Shown: in pieces, positions 17,399 through 26,700 of the stretch
Position numbering within the stretch: the first letter of the stretch is position 1
How the letters are laid out: each line of letters begins with the position of its first letter
Source of the DNA: Sulfitobacter noctilucicola
Lineage (GTDB): Bacteria; Pseudomonadota; Alphaproteobacteria; Rhodobacterales; Rhodobacteraceae
Direction of reading: 5' to 3'
Assembly: GCF_000622385.1 (NCBI RefSeq)
Contig: NZ_JASD01000008.1
Location: forward strand, 2,480,001 to 2,544,000
DNA: 64,000 nucleotides
The notes under the pieces: model-generated
The model's database searches: none
Seen by the model: only the letters and a program-made list of their open reading frames with translations
What the model was told of the DNA's origin: nothing
Program-made: the position numbers and the translations under genes

Positions 17399-17998
17399 AT
17401 GATGACGTCTTTCTTCCCCGGCTTCGCATTAAGCCTCACTCTGATTCTGGCAATTGGAGCGCAGAACGCCTTTGTTTTGCGACAAGGCCTGCGGCGCGAA
17501 CATGTCTTCTGGGTTTGTCTGACCTGTGCTGCCTGCGATGCGCTGTTAATCGCTGCCGGGGTCGCGGGTTTCGGGGCGCTGTCAGAGGCGCTGCCGTGGT
17601 TCGAGACTGTCATGCGGTATGGTGGTGCGGCTTTCCTGATCTGGTATGGATGGCTCAACGCGCGGTCCGCATGGCGGGGCGGGGAAATGCTTGACACCGG
17701 CGGTGTGACGACGCAATCGCTGCGGCGGGCGATCTTAACCCTTTTGGGGCTGACCTTTCTCAATCCCCATGTCTATCTCGACACCGTTGTTCTGCTTGGA
17801 TCAATCTCGGCGCAGTATCCTGACAGGCTGGCCTTTGGCACCGGCGCAGTTACTGCAAGCTTTTGCTTTTTCTTTACTTTGGGATACGGTGCGCGCCTTT
17901 TGGCCCCCTTGTTTGCCAAACCTGTCAGCTGGCAAATTCTTGATGCGCTTATTGCACTGACAATGTGGGCGATTGCGGCAAAACTTTTGTTCGGATGA
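17399..17998 (+). CDS. LysE/ArgO-type amino acid exporter
   Basis: A 199-residue inner-membrane protein with about six helices. The N-terminus FFPGFALSLTLILAIGAQNAFVLRQGL is characteristic of the LysE/ArgO exporters of basic amino acids (IGAQNAF motif). LTFLNPHVYLDTVVLLGSI is another family motif. I prefer the ATG at 17399 (or 17402); an in-frame ATG at 17363 would add 12 polar residues. The 225-base upstream gap carries a GACGTTTT/AAAACGTC inverted repeat (17268-17275 and 17302-17309) that might bind a regulator. Confidence 0.88.
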   Translation: MMTSFFPGFALSLTLILAIGAQNAFVLRQGLRREHVFWVCLTCAACDALLIAAGVAGFGALSEALPWFETVMRYGGAAFLIWYGWLNARSAWRGGEMLDTGGVTTQSLRRAILTLLGLTFLNPHVYLDTVVLLGSISAQYPDRLAFGTGAVTASFCFFFTLGYGARLLAPLFAKPVSWQILDALIALTMWAIAAKLLFG

Positions 17999-18035
17999 CC
18001 TTGCCCTTTCCCCGCGCGGCGCTCAATCTGGTGAT

Positions 18036-18938
18036 ATGACCACTGCATTACCCCAACGCCCGCTGACGGGAATATTCTGGATGCTGGTGACGGGACTGTG
18101 TTTCATCATGGTGACCGCACTGGTGAAATACATGGGGCCGCGCCTGCCCGCTGCAGAGGCGGCATTTATCCGCTACGGTCTGGGGCTGGTGTTCCTTATC
18201 CCCATCATCGGCTCATTGCGCAGCACGCGGTTGTCGCGCCGCCAGTGGACGTTGTTCAGCCTACGAGGCTTTTGCCATGCGATGGGGGTGATCCTGTGGT
18301 TCTTTGCCATGACCCGCATCCCAATCGCCGAAGTCACCGCAATGAACTATCTCGCGCCGATATACGTAACGATCGGGGCGGCGTTATTCTTGGGCGAAAA
18401 GCTGGCACTACGCCGTATCATCGCTGTGATTATGGGGCTTGCGGGTGCCGCCATCATTTTGCGCCCGGGATTTCGCGAAGTCAGCATGGGCCATCTGGCA
18501 ATGCTGTTGGCTGCAGTTGTCTTTGCCGGTTCGTATCTGATTGCCAAAGTCCTTGCTGATGAGGTGCGTCCGGGCGTGGTTGTGGGTCTTTTGTCCGTAT
18601 TCGTAACACTGGGGCTGGCACCTTTCGCGATCCCCGTCTGGATCATGCCAACGTTACAGGAACTGGCGATCCTTATGGCAGTCGCCTGCTTTGCCACCGC
18701 AGGGCATTACACCATGACGCTGGCCTTTGCAGCGGCACCTTTGACGGTCACACAGCCGATCACGTTCCTTCAATTGGTTTGGGCCACAGCCTTGGGTGCC
18801 ATCGCATTTGCCGAACCTGTCGATATCTGGGTTGTCTTAGGCGGTGCGGTCATTCTTGGGTCCGTCACATTTATCACCTGGCGCGAGGCGACATTGAAAC
18901 GCCAGATCACACCTAACGCCAACGCAACGAAGGTCTGA
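18036..18938 (+). CDS. DMT-superfamily (EamA) transporter
   Basis: A 300-residue ten-helix protein with two EamA repeats. Segments include FWMLVTGLCFIMVTALVKYM, ILWFFAMTRIPIAEVTAMNY and a final LGGAVILGSVTFITWREA. The start at 18036 (MTTALPQRP) fits the usual length of 290-305; an upstream in-frame ATG at 17973 lies inside the lysE-type gene. The substrate is unknown. It ends about 70 bases before betI, in the same direction, but a BetI operator separates them. Confidence 0.87.
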   Translation: MTTALPQRPLTGIFWMLVTGLCFIMVTALVKYMGPRLPAAEAAFIRYGLGLVFLIPIIGSLRSTRLSRRQWTLFSLRGFCHAMGVILWFFAMTRIPIAEVTAMNYLAPIYVTIGAALFLGEKLALRRIIAVIMGLAGAAIILRPGFREVSMGHLAMLLAAVVFAGSYLIAKVLADEVRPGVVVGLLSVFVTLGLAPFAIPVWIMPTLQELAILMAVACFATAGHYTMTLAFAAAPLTVTQPITFLQLVWATALGAIAFAEPVDIWVVLGGAVILGSVTFITWREATLKRQITPNANATKV

Positions 18939-18944
18939 TCTCTT

Positions 18945-18968
18945 TTTATTGATTGACTGATCAATAAA
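18945..18968. promoter_or_regulatory. BetI operator (inverted repeat)
   Basis: A perfect 9-bp inverted repeat, TTTATTGAT (18945-18953) and ATCAATAAA (18960-18968), with a 6-base spacer lies about 43 bases before betI. A likely -35 (TTGACT, 18953-18958) sits inside it and TACCCT at 18975-18980 would be the -10. TetR-type repressors such as BetI bind sites of this kind, so it is likely the autoregulated choline-responsive operator. Confidence 0.7.
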
Positions 18969-19010
18969 GATGTCTACCCTTATCGGGTAACGTCGAGAGG
19001 ACCGATTCCC

Positions 19011-19586
19011 ATGCCCAAGGTCGGAATGGAACCCATACGCCGCTCCGCGCTGGTGCAGGCTACCATACACGAGATCGGTGCGGCACATTCCCTGGATGTG
19101 ACGGTGGGCCAGATCGCAAAACGTGCTGGCATGTCGACTGCGCTGGCGCACCATTACTTCGGTGGCAAGGATCAGATATTTCTGGCGGCGATGCGGCATA
19201 TCCTTTCGGAGTACGGCGCAGAGGTCCGTGCGCGTCTGGCAGAAGCCCGCAGTCCGCAGGACCGCGCAGCGGCCATCATCATTGCTAGCTTTGACGAGAC
19301 ATGTTTTGACCCTGCTACCGTGAACGCATGGATGACGCTTTATGCAGCCGCGCCTACCAATGTTGAAACCCGCCGCCTGCTGCGGCTTTACCAGCGCAGG
19401 TTGCGGTCAAACCTGACCCATGCGCTGCGGCCCGTATCGGCAACGGCCGAGGCTGATGCCGATACATTGGCCGCGTTGATAGACGGCCTTTACCTGCGTG
19501 CTGCCTTGTCCGAGCGGGGTAGAGCCTCCGCTGCGCGGGCAAGTGCGCTTTCTACATTACACCTTTTGCTGGAAGCCGCGAAATGA
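19011..19586 (+). CDS. betI: Transcriptional repressor BetI
   Basis: A 191-residue TetR-family protein. The N-terminal helix-turn-helix (about 10-55) reads RRSALVQATIHEIGAAHSLD, then VGQIAKRAGMSTALAHHYFGGKDQIF, with the AHHYFGGK turn seen in BetI. The C-terminal domain contains WMTLYAAAPTNVETRRLLRLYQRRL and LIDGLYLRAAL, also BetI-like. It represses the bet genes until choline is present. ATG follows GAGAGGACCGATTCCC. The stop overlaps the betC ATG (ATGA), so regulator and enzymes form one operon. Confidence 0.93.
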   Translation: MPKVGMEPIRRSALVQATIHEIGAAHSLDVTVGQIAKRAGMSTALAHHYFGGKDQIFLAAMRHILSEYGAEVRARLAEARSPQDRAAAIIIASFDETCFDPATVNAWMTLYAAAPTNVETRRLLRLYQRRLRSNLTHALRPVSATAEADADTLAALIDGLYLRAALSERGRASAARASALSTLHLLLEAAK

Positions 19587-21091
19587 CCAAGCCGAATATC
19601 CTGATCGTGATGGTGGACCAGCTTAACGGCACGTTGTTTCCCGACGGCCCTGCCGATTGGCTGCATGCGCCCAATCTTAAGGCATTGGCGGCGCGCTCCA
19701 CCCGGTTCGCAAACTGCTATACCGCATCGCCGCTGTGCGCGCCGGGGCGTGCGGCGTTCATGTCGGGCCAATTGCCGTCTGCCACAGGTGTTTATGACAA
19801 CGCGGCCGAATTCGCGTCCTCCATTCCGACCTATGCTCATCACTTGCGCCGTGCGGGCTATCAGACTTGCCTGTCAGGCAAGATGCACTTTGTTGGACCG
19901 GACCAGTTGCACGGGTTCGAGGAGCGCCTGACCACGGATATCTATCCGGCAGACTTCGGCTGGACACCTGACTACCGCAAGCCCGGTGAGCGTATCGACT
20001 GGTGGTATCACAACATGGGGTCGGTCACAGGCGCTGGCGTTGCAGAAACGTCCAACCAAATGGAATACGACGATGAAGTTGCATACAACGCAACCCGCAA
20101 GATTTACGAATACGCGCGTGGTGCCGACGCGCGGCCATGGTGCCTGACAGTCAGCTTCACCCATCCGCATGATCCTTATGTGGCCCGTAAGAAATATTGG
20201 GACCTCTATGAAGATTGCGAACATCTGCTGCCGGAAGTGCCGGCAATGGACTACGCGGACCACGATCCGCATTCCCAGCGGATTTTCGACGCCAATGACT
20301 GGCGCAGCTTCAATATCTCCGAAGATGATATCAAACGCTCGCGCCGCGCCTATTTCGCCAACATCAGCTATCTTGATGACAAAGTAGGTGAGATCCTACA
20401 GACGCTCGAAGATACCCGTCAGGAAGCGACAATTCTCTTTGTCTCTGACCATGGCGATATGTTGGGGGAGCGCGGACTTTGGTTTAAGATGTCCTTCTTT
20501 GAAGGGTCCTCTCGTGTGCCGATGATGATTTGCGCACCGCAAATGTCACCCGGTCTGCAAAACACACCTGTCAGCAACATCGATGTCTGCCCAACGCTTT
20601 GCGATTTGGCCGGCGTCAGTATGGAAGAGGTGATGCCATGGACCAGCGGCCAAAGCCTTGTGCCGATGGGGCAGGGCGTTGAGCGCACGGAGCCGGTTGC
20701 CATCGAATACGCGGCTGAAGGCACCTATACGCCAATGGTTTCGCTCAGGTACGGCAGATGGAAATACAACCGCTGCACCATCGACCCTGATCAGCTTTTC
20801 GACCTTGATGCTGATCCGCATGAGTTGACCAATCTTGCCGGTCACCCAGAACATCAGGGCACGCTCAATTCGATCAAGGCCAAGTCCGAAGCACGCTGGG
20901 ACCTTGCCGCCTATGACGCCGATGTCCGCAAATCACAGGCGCGCCGTTGGGTGGTCTATGAGGCGCTGCGGGAGGGCGGCTACTATCCATGGGATTACCA
21001 ACCGCTGCGTAAAGCGTCAGAGCAATACATGCGCAATCATATGGATCTGAATGTTCTAGAAGAAAACAAACGCTTCCCACGGGGCGAATAA
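19583..21091 (+). CDS. betC: Choline-sulfatase
   Basis: A 502-residue type I sulfatase. The C-x-P-x-R motif that is converted to formylglycine reads [15 protein letters not shown] with Cys52. Metal ligands are visible in [13 protein letters not shown], in [10 protein letters not shown] and in [16 protein letters not shown]. The length and the C-terminal [20 protein letters not shown] segment match BetC, which hydrolyses choline-O-sulfate to choline and sulfate in the cytoplasm. It overlaps betI by four bases and is followed by betB. Formation of formylglycine needs a maturation enzyme, which is not in the window. Confidence 0.95.
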   Translation: MTKPNILIVMVDQLNGTLFPDGPADWLHAPNLKALAARSTRFANCYTASPLCAPGRAAFMSGQLPSATGVYDNAAEFASSIPTYAHHLRRAGYQTCLSGKMHFVGPDQLHGFEERLTTDIYPADFGWTPDYRKPGERIDWWYHNMGSVTGAGVAETSNQMEYDDEVAYNATRKIYEYARGADARPWCLTVSFTHPHDPYVARKKYWDLYEDCEHLLPEVPAMDYADHDPHSQRIFDANDWRSFNISEDDIKRSRRAYFANISYLDDKVGEILQTLEDTRQEATILFVSDHGDMLGERGLWFKMSFFEGSSRVPMMICAPQMSPGLQNTPVSNIDVCPTLCDLAGVSMEEVMPWTSGQSLVPMGQGVERTEPVAIEYAAEGTYTPMVSLRYGRWKYNRCTIDPDQLFDLDADPHELTNLAGHPEHQGTLNSIKAKSEARWDLAAYDADVRKSQARRWVVYEALREGGYYPWDYQPLRKASEQYMRNHMDLNVLEENKRFPRGE

Positions 21092-21143
21092 ACCAAAACC
21101 AACCAATACCCATTATTGTACTACCGCCGGAGACGCACAGCAG

Positions 21144-22601
21144 ATGCCATACGACACGCAGCCACCCGCAAGCCATTTCATCGATGGTTCCTATGTAGAA
21201 GACACCGCAGGGACCCCGATTGACGTGATCTACCCTGCCACCGGCGAAAAGATTGCGACCGTACATGCAGCAACGCCTGCTATCGTCGATCAGGCAATCG
21301 CTTCGGCAAAAAAGGCCCAAGCCGCGTGGGCCGCGATGACCGGCACGGAGCGGGGCCGCATCTTGCGTCGCGCGTCAGAGATCATGCGCGAGCGCAACCA
21401 CGACCTCAGCGTGCTTGAGACCTATGACACCGGCAAACCCTATCAAGAGACCTCCGTTGTCGATGCCACCTCGGGAGCGGATGCGTTGGAGTATTTCGGC
21501 GGTATGGCTGCGACACTTACAGGCGAGCATATCCAGCTGGGCGAGAACTGGGTTTATACGCGGCGCGAGGCGCTGGGCGTCTGCGTTGGCATTGGTGCTT
21601 GGAACTATCCAACGCAGATTGCCTGCTGGAAGGGCGCACCCGCGCTCGCCTGCGGCAATGCTATGATCTTCAAGCCTTCTGAGACTACACCTCTCTGCGC
21701 ACTGAAGGTGGCAGAAATTCTTTATGAAGCGGGCCTGCCCGCGGGTCTTTATAACGTGGTGCAGGGCATGGGTGAGGTCGGCAGTGCGCTGGTCACGGAC
21801 CCCCGCGTGGACAAGGTATCATTGACCGGTTCAGTACCCACCGGCCGCAAGGTTTATGCCGCCGCTGCCGAAGGCATCAAACATGTGACAATGGAGCTTG
21901 GCGGAAAATCCCCGCTGATCGTCTTTGACGATGCGGACATCGAAAACGCCGTTGGCGGCGCTATCCTCGGCAACTTCTACAGCTCGGGACAGGTCTGTTC
22001 CAACGGTACACGTGTGTTTGTACACAAGGCGATCAAAGAGAAATTCCTGAGCCGTCTGACAGAGCGACTGGGCAACGCGGTTATCGGGGATCCGATGGAC
22101 CCCGATACAAGCTTTGGCCCGATGGTGTCCGAGCGGCAGATGAATATCGTGCTGGGGTACGTCGAGAAGGGCCAGTCAGAAGGTGCGCGGCTTGTGACAG
22201 GCGGTGCGCGGCTTGAGCGCGAGGGGTTCTATCTGCAACCCACCGTTTTTGCCGATGTGACCGACGATATGGCCATTGCGCGGGAAGAAATTTTTGGACC
22301 TGTGATGGCTGTGCTTGATTTCGAAGATGAAGACGATGTCATGGCGCGTGCCAATGACACCGAATTTGGTCTGGCGGCGGGCGTATTCACCCGCGATCTG
22401 ACCCGCGCCCACCGCGTTGCCGCGCGGTTCGAGGCAGGGACCTGCTACATTAACACCTACAATGACGCGCCGGTAGAGGCGCCCTTCGGGGGATCAAAGA
22501 ATTCCGGTGTGGGCCGCGAGAATTCGAAGGCGGCAATTGAGCACTATAGCCAGTTGAAGTCGGTCTTTGTCCGGATGGATGACGTCGAAGCGCCCTTCTG
22601 A
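21144..22601 (+). CDS. betB: Betaine-aldehyde dehydrogenase
   Basis: A 485-residue NAD-dependent aldehyde dehydrogenase. Catalytic residues are in place: Glu251 in [10 protein letters not shown] and Cys285 in [14 protein letters not shown]. The cofactor loop [22 protein letters not shown] and the terminal [19 protein letters not shown] are typical of BetB. It oxidises betaine aldehyde to glycine betaine, the osmoprotectant. It lies 52 bases after betC and about 260 bases before betA. An ACGCACAGCAG leader precedes the ATG. Confidence 0.95.
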   Translation: MPYDTQPPASHFIDGSYVEDTAGTPIDVIYPATGEKIATVHAATPAIVDQAIASAKKAQAAWAAMTGTERGRILRRASEIMRERNHDLSVLETYDTGKPYQETSVVDATSGADALEYFGGMAATLTGEHIQLGENWVYTRREALGVCVGIGAWNYPTQIACWKGAPALACGNAMIFKPSETTPLCALKVAEILYEAGLPAGLYNVVQGMGEVGSALVTDPRVDKVSLTGSVPTGRKVYAAAAEGIKHVTMELGGKSPLIVFDDADIENAVGGAILGNFYSSGQVCSNGTRVFVHKAIKEKFLSRLTERLGNAVIGDPMDPDTSFGPMVSERQMNIVLGYVEKGQSEGARLVTGGARLEREGFYLQPTVFADVTDDMAIAREEIFGPVMAVLDFEDEDDVMARANDTEFGLAAGVFTRDLTRAHRVAARFEAGTCYINTYNDAPVEAPFGGSKNSGVGRENSKAAIEHYSQLKSVFVRMDDVEAPF

Positions 22602-22719
22602 GGGGCGTGATCCGAAGGCGCGCTGACGCGCAAGACATTCTTGGTGCGGATGAGAGGCGAGCCCAAGAGATCGGGCGGCGCGGATGGGCCAGCCGGTTGG
22701 TGGATTTGCTGAGAGGTGC

Positions 22720-22743
22720 TTGAGGCCACAGTCTGTGGCTCAA
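22720..22743. repeat. Stem-loop between betB and betA
   Basis: TTGAGGCCACA (22720-22730) can pair with TGTGGCTCAA (22734-22743) around a GTC loop, with one bulged G. It is part of an unusual 260-base betB-betA spacer and could limit 3' exonuclease decay or act as an attenuator. There is no T run. Confidence 0.5.
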
Positions 22744-22768
22744 GACACCAGTACAATTTTGAAGGTGC

Positions 22769-22841
22769 GATTCTGCGCAGCCTCAAGGACAAGCGGGGCA
22801 AAGCCCCGTCGCTGACGCGATCCTTGACCCTGTGCAGAATC
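22769..22841. repeat. Nested inverted repeats before betA
   Basis: Three nested arm pairs share a centre: GATTCTGCGCAG (22769-22780) with CTGTGCAGAATC (22830-22841, one G-T wobble), TCAAGGA (22783-22789) with TCCTTGA (22821-22827), and CGGGGC (22794-22799) with GCCCCG (22803-22808). TCGCTGACGCGA (22809-22820) is a further small palindrome on the right side. The element resembles a short mobile or dispersed palindromic repeat, or a large leader structure of betA. Confidence 0.7.
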
Positions 22842-22861
22842 ACGAAAGATGTGGTGAGACT

Positions 22862-24520
22862 GTGAAAGCTGAATTTGTGATTGTTGGGGCCGGCAGCGCA
22901 GGATGCGCCATGGCCTACCGGTTGGCGCAGGCTGGCCGCAAGGTTATCGTCATCGAGCATGGCGGGACCGATGCGGGGCCTTTCATCCAGATGCCGGCAG
23001 CGCTGAGCTATCCAATGAACATGAAACGGTATGATTGGGGCTACAAGTCTGAGCCGGAACCGCATCTGGGTGGCCGCCAACTGGTTTGCCCAAGGGGCAA
23101 AGTCATTGGCGGCTCGTCTTCCATCAATGGAATGGTTTACGTACGCGGTCACGCGCAGGATTTTGACCACTGGGAAGAGGCCGGTGCGCGAGGGTGGGCA
23201 TATGCCGATGTACTGCCTTACTTCAAGCGGATGGAAACCTGGCATGACGGCGGTCATGGTGGTGATCCCGCTTGGCGCGGCACAGACGGTCCTTTACATG
23301 TAAGTCGGGGCACCCGGACCAATCCGCTTTTCGATGCGTTTGTGCGGGCGGGTCAGCAGGCCGGATATCAGGTCACGGACGATTATAACGGTGAGCAACA
23401 GGAAGGCTTTGGCCCGATGGAGCAAACCGTCTGGAAGGGCCGTCGGTGGTCCGCCGCGAACGCCTATCTGAGGCCGGCGCAAAAGACCGGAAACGTGGAA
23501 GTGGTGCAGGCGCTGGCGCAGCGTGTCCTGATCGAAGGGGGGCGTGCCAAAGGCGTTGAAGTCCTGCGGGGCGGGCGGCTTGAGGTGATCGAGGCGGAGT
23601 GCGAAGTTGTGTTGGCGGCGTCCTCTATCAACTCGCCCAAGCTTTTGATGCTCTCTGGTATCGGTCCAGCGGCACATCTGACCGAACATGGCATCGAGGT
23701 GATTGCAGATCGTCCTGGCGTGGGCGCAAACCTGCAGGACCATCTTGAGATGTATATCCAGATGGCAGCATCCCAGCCGATTACCCTTTATAAACACTGG
23801 AACCTGTTGTCCAAAGCCGTCATTGGCGCGCAGTGGCTTTTCACAAAGCGGGGCATGGGGGCATCGAACCAGTTCGAGAGCGCGGGTTTCATTCGCTCTG
23901 CGGCGGGGGTGCCCTATCCCGACATTCAATTCCACTTTCTGCCCATTGCGGTTCGGTATGATGGACAGGCCGCTGCCGAGGGACACGGTTTTCAAGCGCA
24001 CACCGGTCCGATGCGCTCACGCTCCCGCGGGACTGTCACACTGCGATCGGGCAATCCTGCCGACGATCCGGTCATTCGTTTTAATTACATGTCTCATCCG
24101 CAAGATTGGGACGAGTTCCGCACTTGTATCCGGCTGACACGCGAGATTTTTGCGCAAGAGGCGTTCAAGCCGTTTGTGAAGCATGAAATTCAACCGGGTG
24201 AGTCCTATCAGACTGACGCGGAACTTGATGATGTCATTCGCGAGCATGCCGAAAGCGCGTATCACCCCTGCGGTACCTGTCGCATGGGGAAGCCTGACGA
24301 TACGTTGGCGGTGGTAGATCCTCAGGCGCGGGTCATTGGTGTTGAGGGGTTGCGCGTGGCGGACAGCTCGATTTTCCCGCGCATCACCAACGGCAATCTG
24401 AACGCCCCTTCCATTATGGTGGGCGAGAAAGTGTCGGATCATCTACTGGGGCTTAAGCCGCTGCCGCGGGCCAACGACATGCCATGGAACCACCCCGCGT
24501 GGGCAACGACACAGCGGTAA
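22862..24520 (+). CDS. betA: Choline dehydrogenase
   Basis: A 552-residue GMC-family flavoprotein that oxidises choline to betaine aldehyde at the membrane. The FAD-binding [18 protein letters not shown] is at the N-terminus, then [21 protein letters not shown] (GMC signature 1) and the catalytic His near 468 in [11 protein letters not shown]. The terminal [17 protein letters not shown] is also typical. I chose GTG 22862 because the fold begins a few residues later; an in-frame GTG at 22832 lies inside the right arm of the upstream palindrome. It is the last gene of betI-C-B-A. Confidence 0.93.
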   Translation: MKAEFVIVGAGSAGCAMAYRLAQAGRKVIVIEHGGTDAGPFIQMPAALSYPMNMKRYDWGYKSEPEPHLGGRQLVCPRGKVIGGSSSINGMVYVRGHAQDFDHWEEAGARGWAYADVLPYFKRMETWHDGGHGGDPAWRGTDGPLHVSRGTRTNPLFDAFVRAGQQAGYQVTDDYNGEQQEGFGPMEQTVWKGRRWSAANAYLRPAQKTGNVEVVQALAQRVLIEGGRAKGVEVLRGGRLEVIEAECEVVLAASSINSPKLLMLSGIGPAAHLTEHGIEVIADRPGVGANLQDHLEMYIQMAASQPITLYKHWNLLSKAVIGAQWLFTKRGMGASNQFESAGFIRSAAGVPYPDIQFHFLPIAVRYDGQAAAEGHGFQAHTGPMRSRSRGTVTLRSGNPADDPVIRFNYMSHPQDWDEFRTCIRLTREIFAQEAFKPFVKHEIQPGESYQTDAELDDVIREHAESAYHPCGTCRMGKPDDTLAVVDPQARVIGVEGLRVADSSIFPRITNGNLNAPSIMVGEKVSDHLLGLKPLPRANDMPWNHPAWATTQR

Positions 24521-24585
24521 AAGATCCTTAACCTTCCTTAAGCAATTTGGTTGATTATGCGTCAGAGCCGACGCACATTAACCTT

Positions 24586-25245
24586 ATGTTAAGGATTTGT
24601 TCATGTTTTGCGCTCGCTTTTCTGCTGGCCGCACAAGTGCTTGCGGCAGACGTGCGCGGAAAGGTGCGAGTCATTGATGGTGACACCCTGGACGTAGGGA
24701 CCACCCGTGTAAGATTGCACGGCATTGACGCACCTGAGCGGGATCAGCCCTGCACCACCCTTAACGGTCAAAACTGGGGGTGTGGAGACTGGGTCACACA
24801 GCAGGTCCGCGACCTTTACCAAGGTGCGCAAGCGCGGTGCGAACCTGTGGACCGCGATCGCTATGGGCGTGTTGTTGCGCGCTGCTACGTCGGTCGTGAA
24901 GATATCGGGCAGCGTTTGGTATCGGATGGGCTGGCCTTTGCATACCGCAAGTATTCTTATGACTATGATTTGGAAGAGAAATCAGCGGTTGTCGCAGATC
25001 GTGGCATCCACGGATTTACCATTCAGTCGCCCGCGCGGTACCGTTTGACGCGTATCAGAGGACGGGATGCTCCTGATGCTTCCTGCCGCATCAAAGGCAA
25101 CATCAGCGCCAAAGGTGCCCGTATCTACCACATGCCGGGCCAGAAGTTCTATGAACGTACCGGTATCCGACCAGAGCACGGCGAACGCTGGTTTTGTTCC
25201 GAAGCACAGGCGCGTGCCTCAGGATGGCGACCGGCAAAACGCTAG
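24586..25245 (+). CDS. Secreted thermonuclease-like protein with C-terminal sunset-type domain
   Basis: A 219-residue protein with a signal peptide (MLRICSCFALAFLLAAQVLA). A staphylococcal-nuclease-like domain follows (about 22-145) with VRVIDGDTLDVGTTRVRLHG, IDAPERDQPC and CEPVDRDRYGRVVARCYVG, including the usual Arg and Glu residues of the active site. The C-terminal 50 residues, with CRIKGNISAKGARIYHMPG and FYERTGIRPEHGERWFCSEA, form the small domain seen in ExoI-like proteins of rhizobia and roseobacters. It probably cleaves nucleic acid outside the cytoplasm. The start at 24586 gives a clean signal peptide. Convergent with pccR, one base apart. Confidence 0.85.
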   Translation: MLRICSCFALAFLLAAQVLAADVRGKVRVIDGDTLDVGTTRVRLHGIDAPERDQPCTTLNGQNWGCGDWVTQQVRDLYQGAQARCEPVDRDRYGRVVARCYVGREDIGQRLVSDGLAFAYRKYSYDYDLEEKSAVVADRGIHGFTIQSPARYRLTRIRGRDAPDASCRIKGNISAKGARIYHMPGQKFYERTGIRPEHGERWFCSEAQARASGWRPAKR

Positions 25246-25246
25246 A

Positions 25247-26647
25247 TTATTCAACGCGGTAAGGTAGCGTCTCGCGCAGGTTCTGATCGACGATGAGGTG
25301 CCGTTCCAGCGGGGGGACCGCGCGTTGATGACAGGCTTTACGCTCGCAAATCCGGCACGATATTCCGATAGGTTCAAAGGCGGAATCCCGCGACATATCC
25401 ATGCCGTCGGCATAAACGAGTTGATCTGCGTGGCGCATCTCGCAACCCAAGGCGATCGCAAAGCGGCGAACGGGCGCTCCGAACCGGCCGGCGGGTTTCG
25501 AGATATCGCGTGCGAGGCTGATGTAGCGTACTCCGTCGGGTGTTTCGGCCAGTTGGCGTAGGAACCGACCGGGGGTTTCAAACGCACGGTGGACGTTCCA
25601 GAGCGGACAGGCACCACCAAAGCGTGCGAACTGTAATCGTGTTGCCGAATGGCGCTTGGTGATCGTGCCTGCCTGATCGACGCGCACAAAGAAAAATGGC
25701 ACGCCTTTGGCCGCGGGACGTTGTAATGTGGCAAGCCGGTGGGCGACCTGTTCGATTGATGCGCCGAACTGGCTAGACAAGAGTTCGAGATCATGACGGC
25801 AGCTTTGGGCAGCAGCGTGGAAACGTGTATAGGGCATCAGGGCCGCCCCTGCGAAATAATTTGCCAGCCCGATCTTCGCGATGCTCCGCGCATCGGATGT
25901 TGTGAATCGCGCAAGATCAAGTGTGGCCTCCAACAGCTTGTTCTGGCTGGTTAACGCAACCTGAAGAAGCAGCTGGAATGTTTGGGTTTGTGCGGCAACG
26001 CGGCCCGAAAGCACGAGAGTTTTGCTGTCAGGGTCAAAGCGGCGCAGAGTGTCAGTGTCTTCGAACTCCACCGTCACGCCTGCATTTGCCAAAGCAGAGA
26101 CAGCGGCCACGCGCATGTTCCGATGCCCACCTGTTCTGCCCGCAAAATGCTCTGCCGCCTGATCGACTGCGTCGATGTAATTATCGCAATAGTGAAAGAA
26201 ATCGCGTACCTCTTCCCAAGCGGATGGCGCGGCGCGCGCTTCTTCGCGTCCCAGTGCTTCGTCAAGTGAGGCGAGGCGCTCGTGCACCTGCCGGTAGCTT
26301 TGGTGGAGATCGAGCAGAGCCCGCGCAAGGGCAGGTGCATTTGACGCCGTCAGACGGATATCTGCCATTGGTGGCAGCTTGCCCTGAAACACCGGGTCCG
26401 CCAGCGCCTCGCGCATGTCGCTCACCAGCCTTTCGCTATCTCCGGCGCTCAGCTCAGTGACGTCGAGGCCAAACTCGGACGCCAAAGCAAGAACGACGGT
26501 TGTAGAAATGGGCCGGTTGTTGTTCTCCATCTGGTTCAGGTAGGGGAGGGAGACACCGAGGCGCGCGGCAAAATCCTTCTGTGTCAGGCCTAGCTTTGTG
26601 CGCAGTTCGCGCAACTTTGCACCCGCATAGAGTTTTTGAGTAGCCAT
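25247..26647 (-). CDS. pccR: Short-chain acyl-CoA regulator (ScfR family), likely PccR
   Basis: A 466-residue regulator with an N-terminal XRE helix-turn-helix (about 9-65, LRELRTKLGLTQKDFAARLG, then NQMENNNRPIS). A long middle domain follows, then an IrrE-like segment (ARSIAKIGLANYFAGAALMP) and a C-terminal domain with ISCRICERKACHQRAVPP and a Cys pair typical of the family. The layout is that of RamB/MccR/PccR regulators; PccR of Rhodobacter sphaeroides controls propionyl-CoA carboxylase. pccB lies 1.5 kb away and TTTGCAA-type palindromes occur at both promoters, which supports the name. It probably senses a short acyl-CoA. Confidence 0.85.
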   Translation of the reverse strand: MATQKLYAGAKLRELRTKLGLTQKDFAARLGVSLPYLNQMENNNRPISTTVVLALASEFGLDVTELSAGDSERLVSDMREALADPVFQGKLPPMADIRLTASNAPALARALLDLHQSYRQVHERLASLDEALGREEARAAPSAWEEVRDFFHYCDNYIDAVDQAAEHFAGRTGGHRNMRVAAVSALANAGVTVEFEDTDTLRRFDPDSKTLVLSGRVAAQTQTFQLLLQVALTSQNKLLEATLDLARFTTSDARSIAKIGLANYFAGAALMPYTRFHAAAQSCRHDLELLSSQFGASIEQVAHRLATLQRPAAKGVPFFFVRVDQAGTITKRHSATRLQFARFGGACPLWNVHRAFETPGRFLRQLAETPDGVRYISLARDISKPAGRFGAPVRRFAIALGCEMRHADQLVYADGMDMSRDSAFEPIGISCRICERKACHQRAVPPLERHLIVDQNLRETLPYRVE

Positions 26648-26656
26648 CGGCGCGCC

Positions 26657-26700
26657 CTTTGCAGATTTGTAGACGGGCCTAGCCTAGCTTTGCAAAGCTA
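26657..26700. promoter_or_regulatory. Putative PccR autoregulatory site
   Basis: A perfect 16-base palindrome, TAGCTTTGCAAAGCTA (26685-26700), lies about 40 bases upstream of the pccR start, with a related CTTTGCAGA at 26657-26665 about 30 bases away. The palindrome overlaps the stop codon of the MFS gene. The TTTGCAAA core is the one known for RamB/ScfR-type regulators. Confidence 0.6.

Noticed and set aside
22832..22861. Earlier GTG start for betA
   Set aside because: It lies inside a palindrome arm, lacks a ribosome-binding site and would add ten residues not seen in the family.
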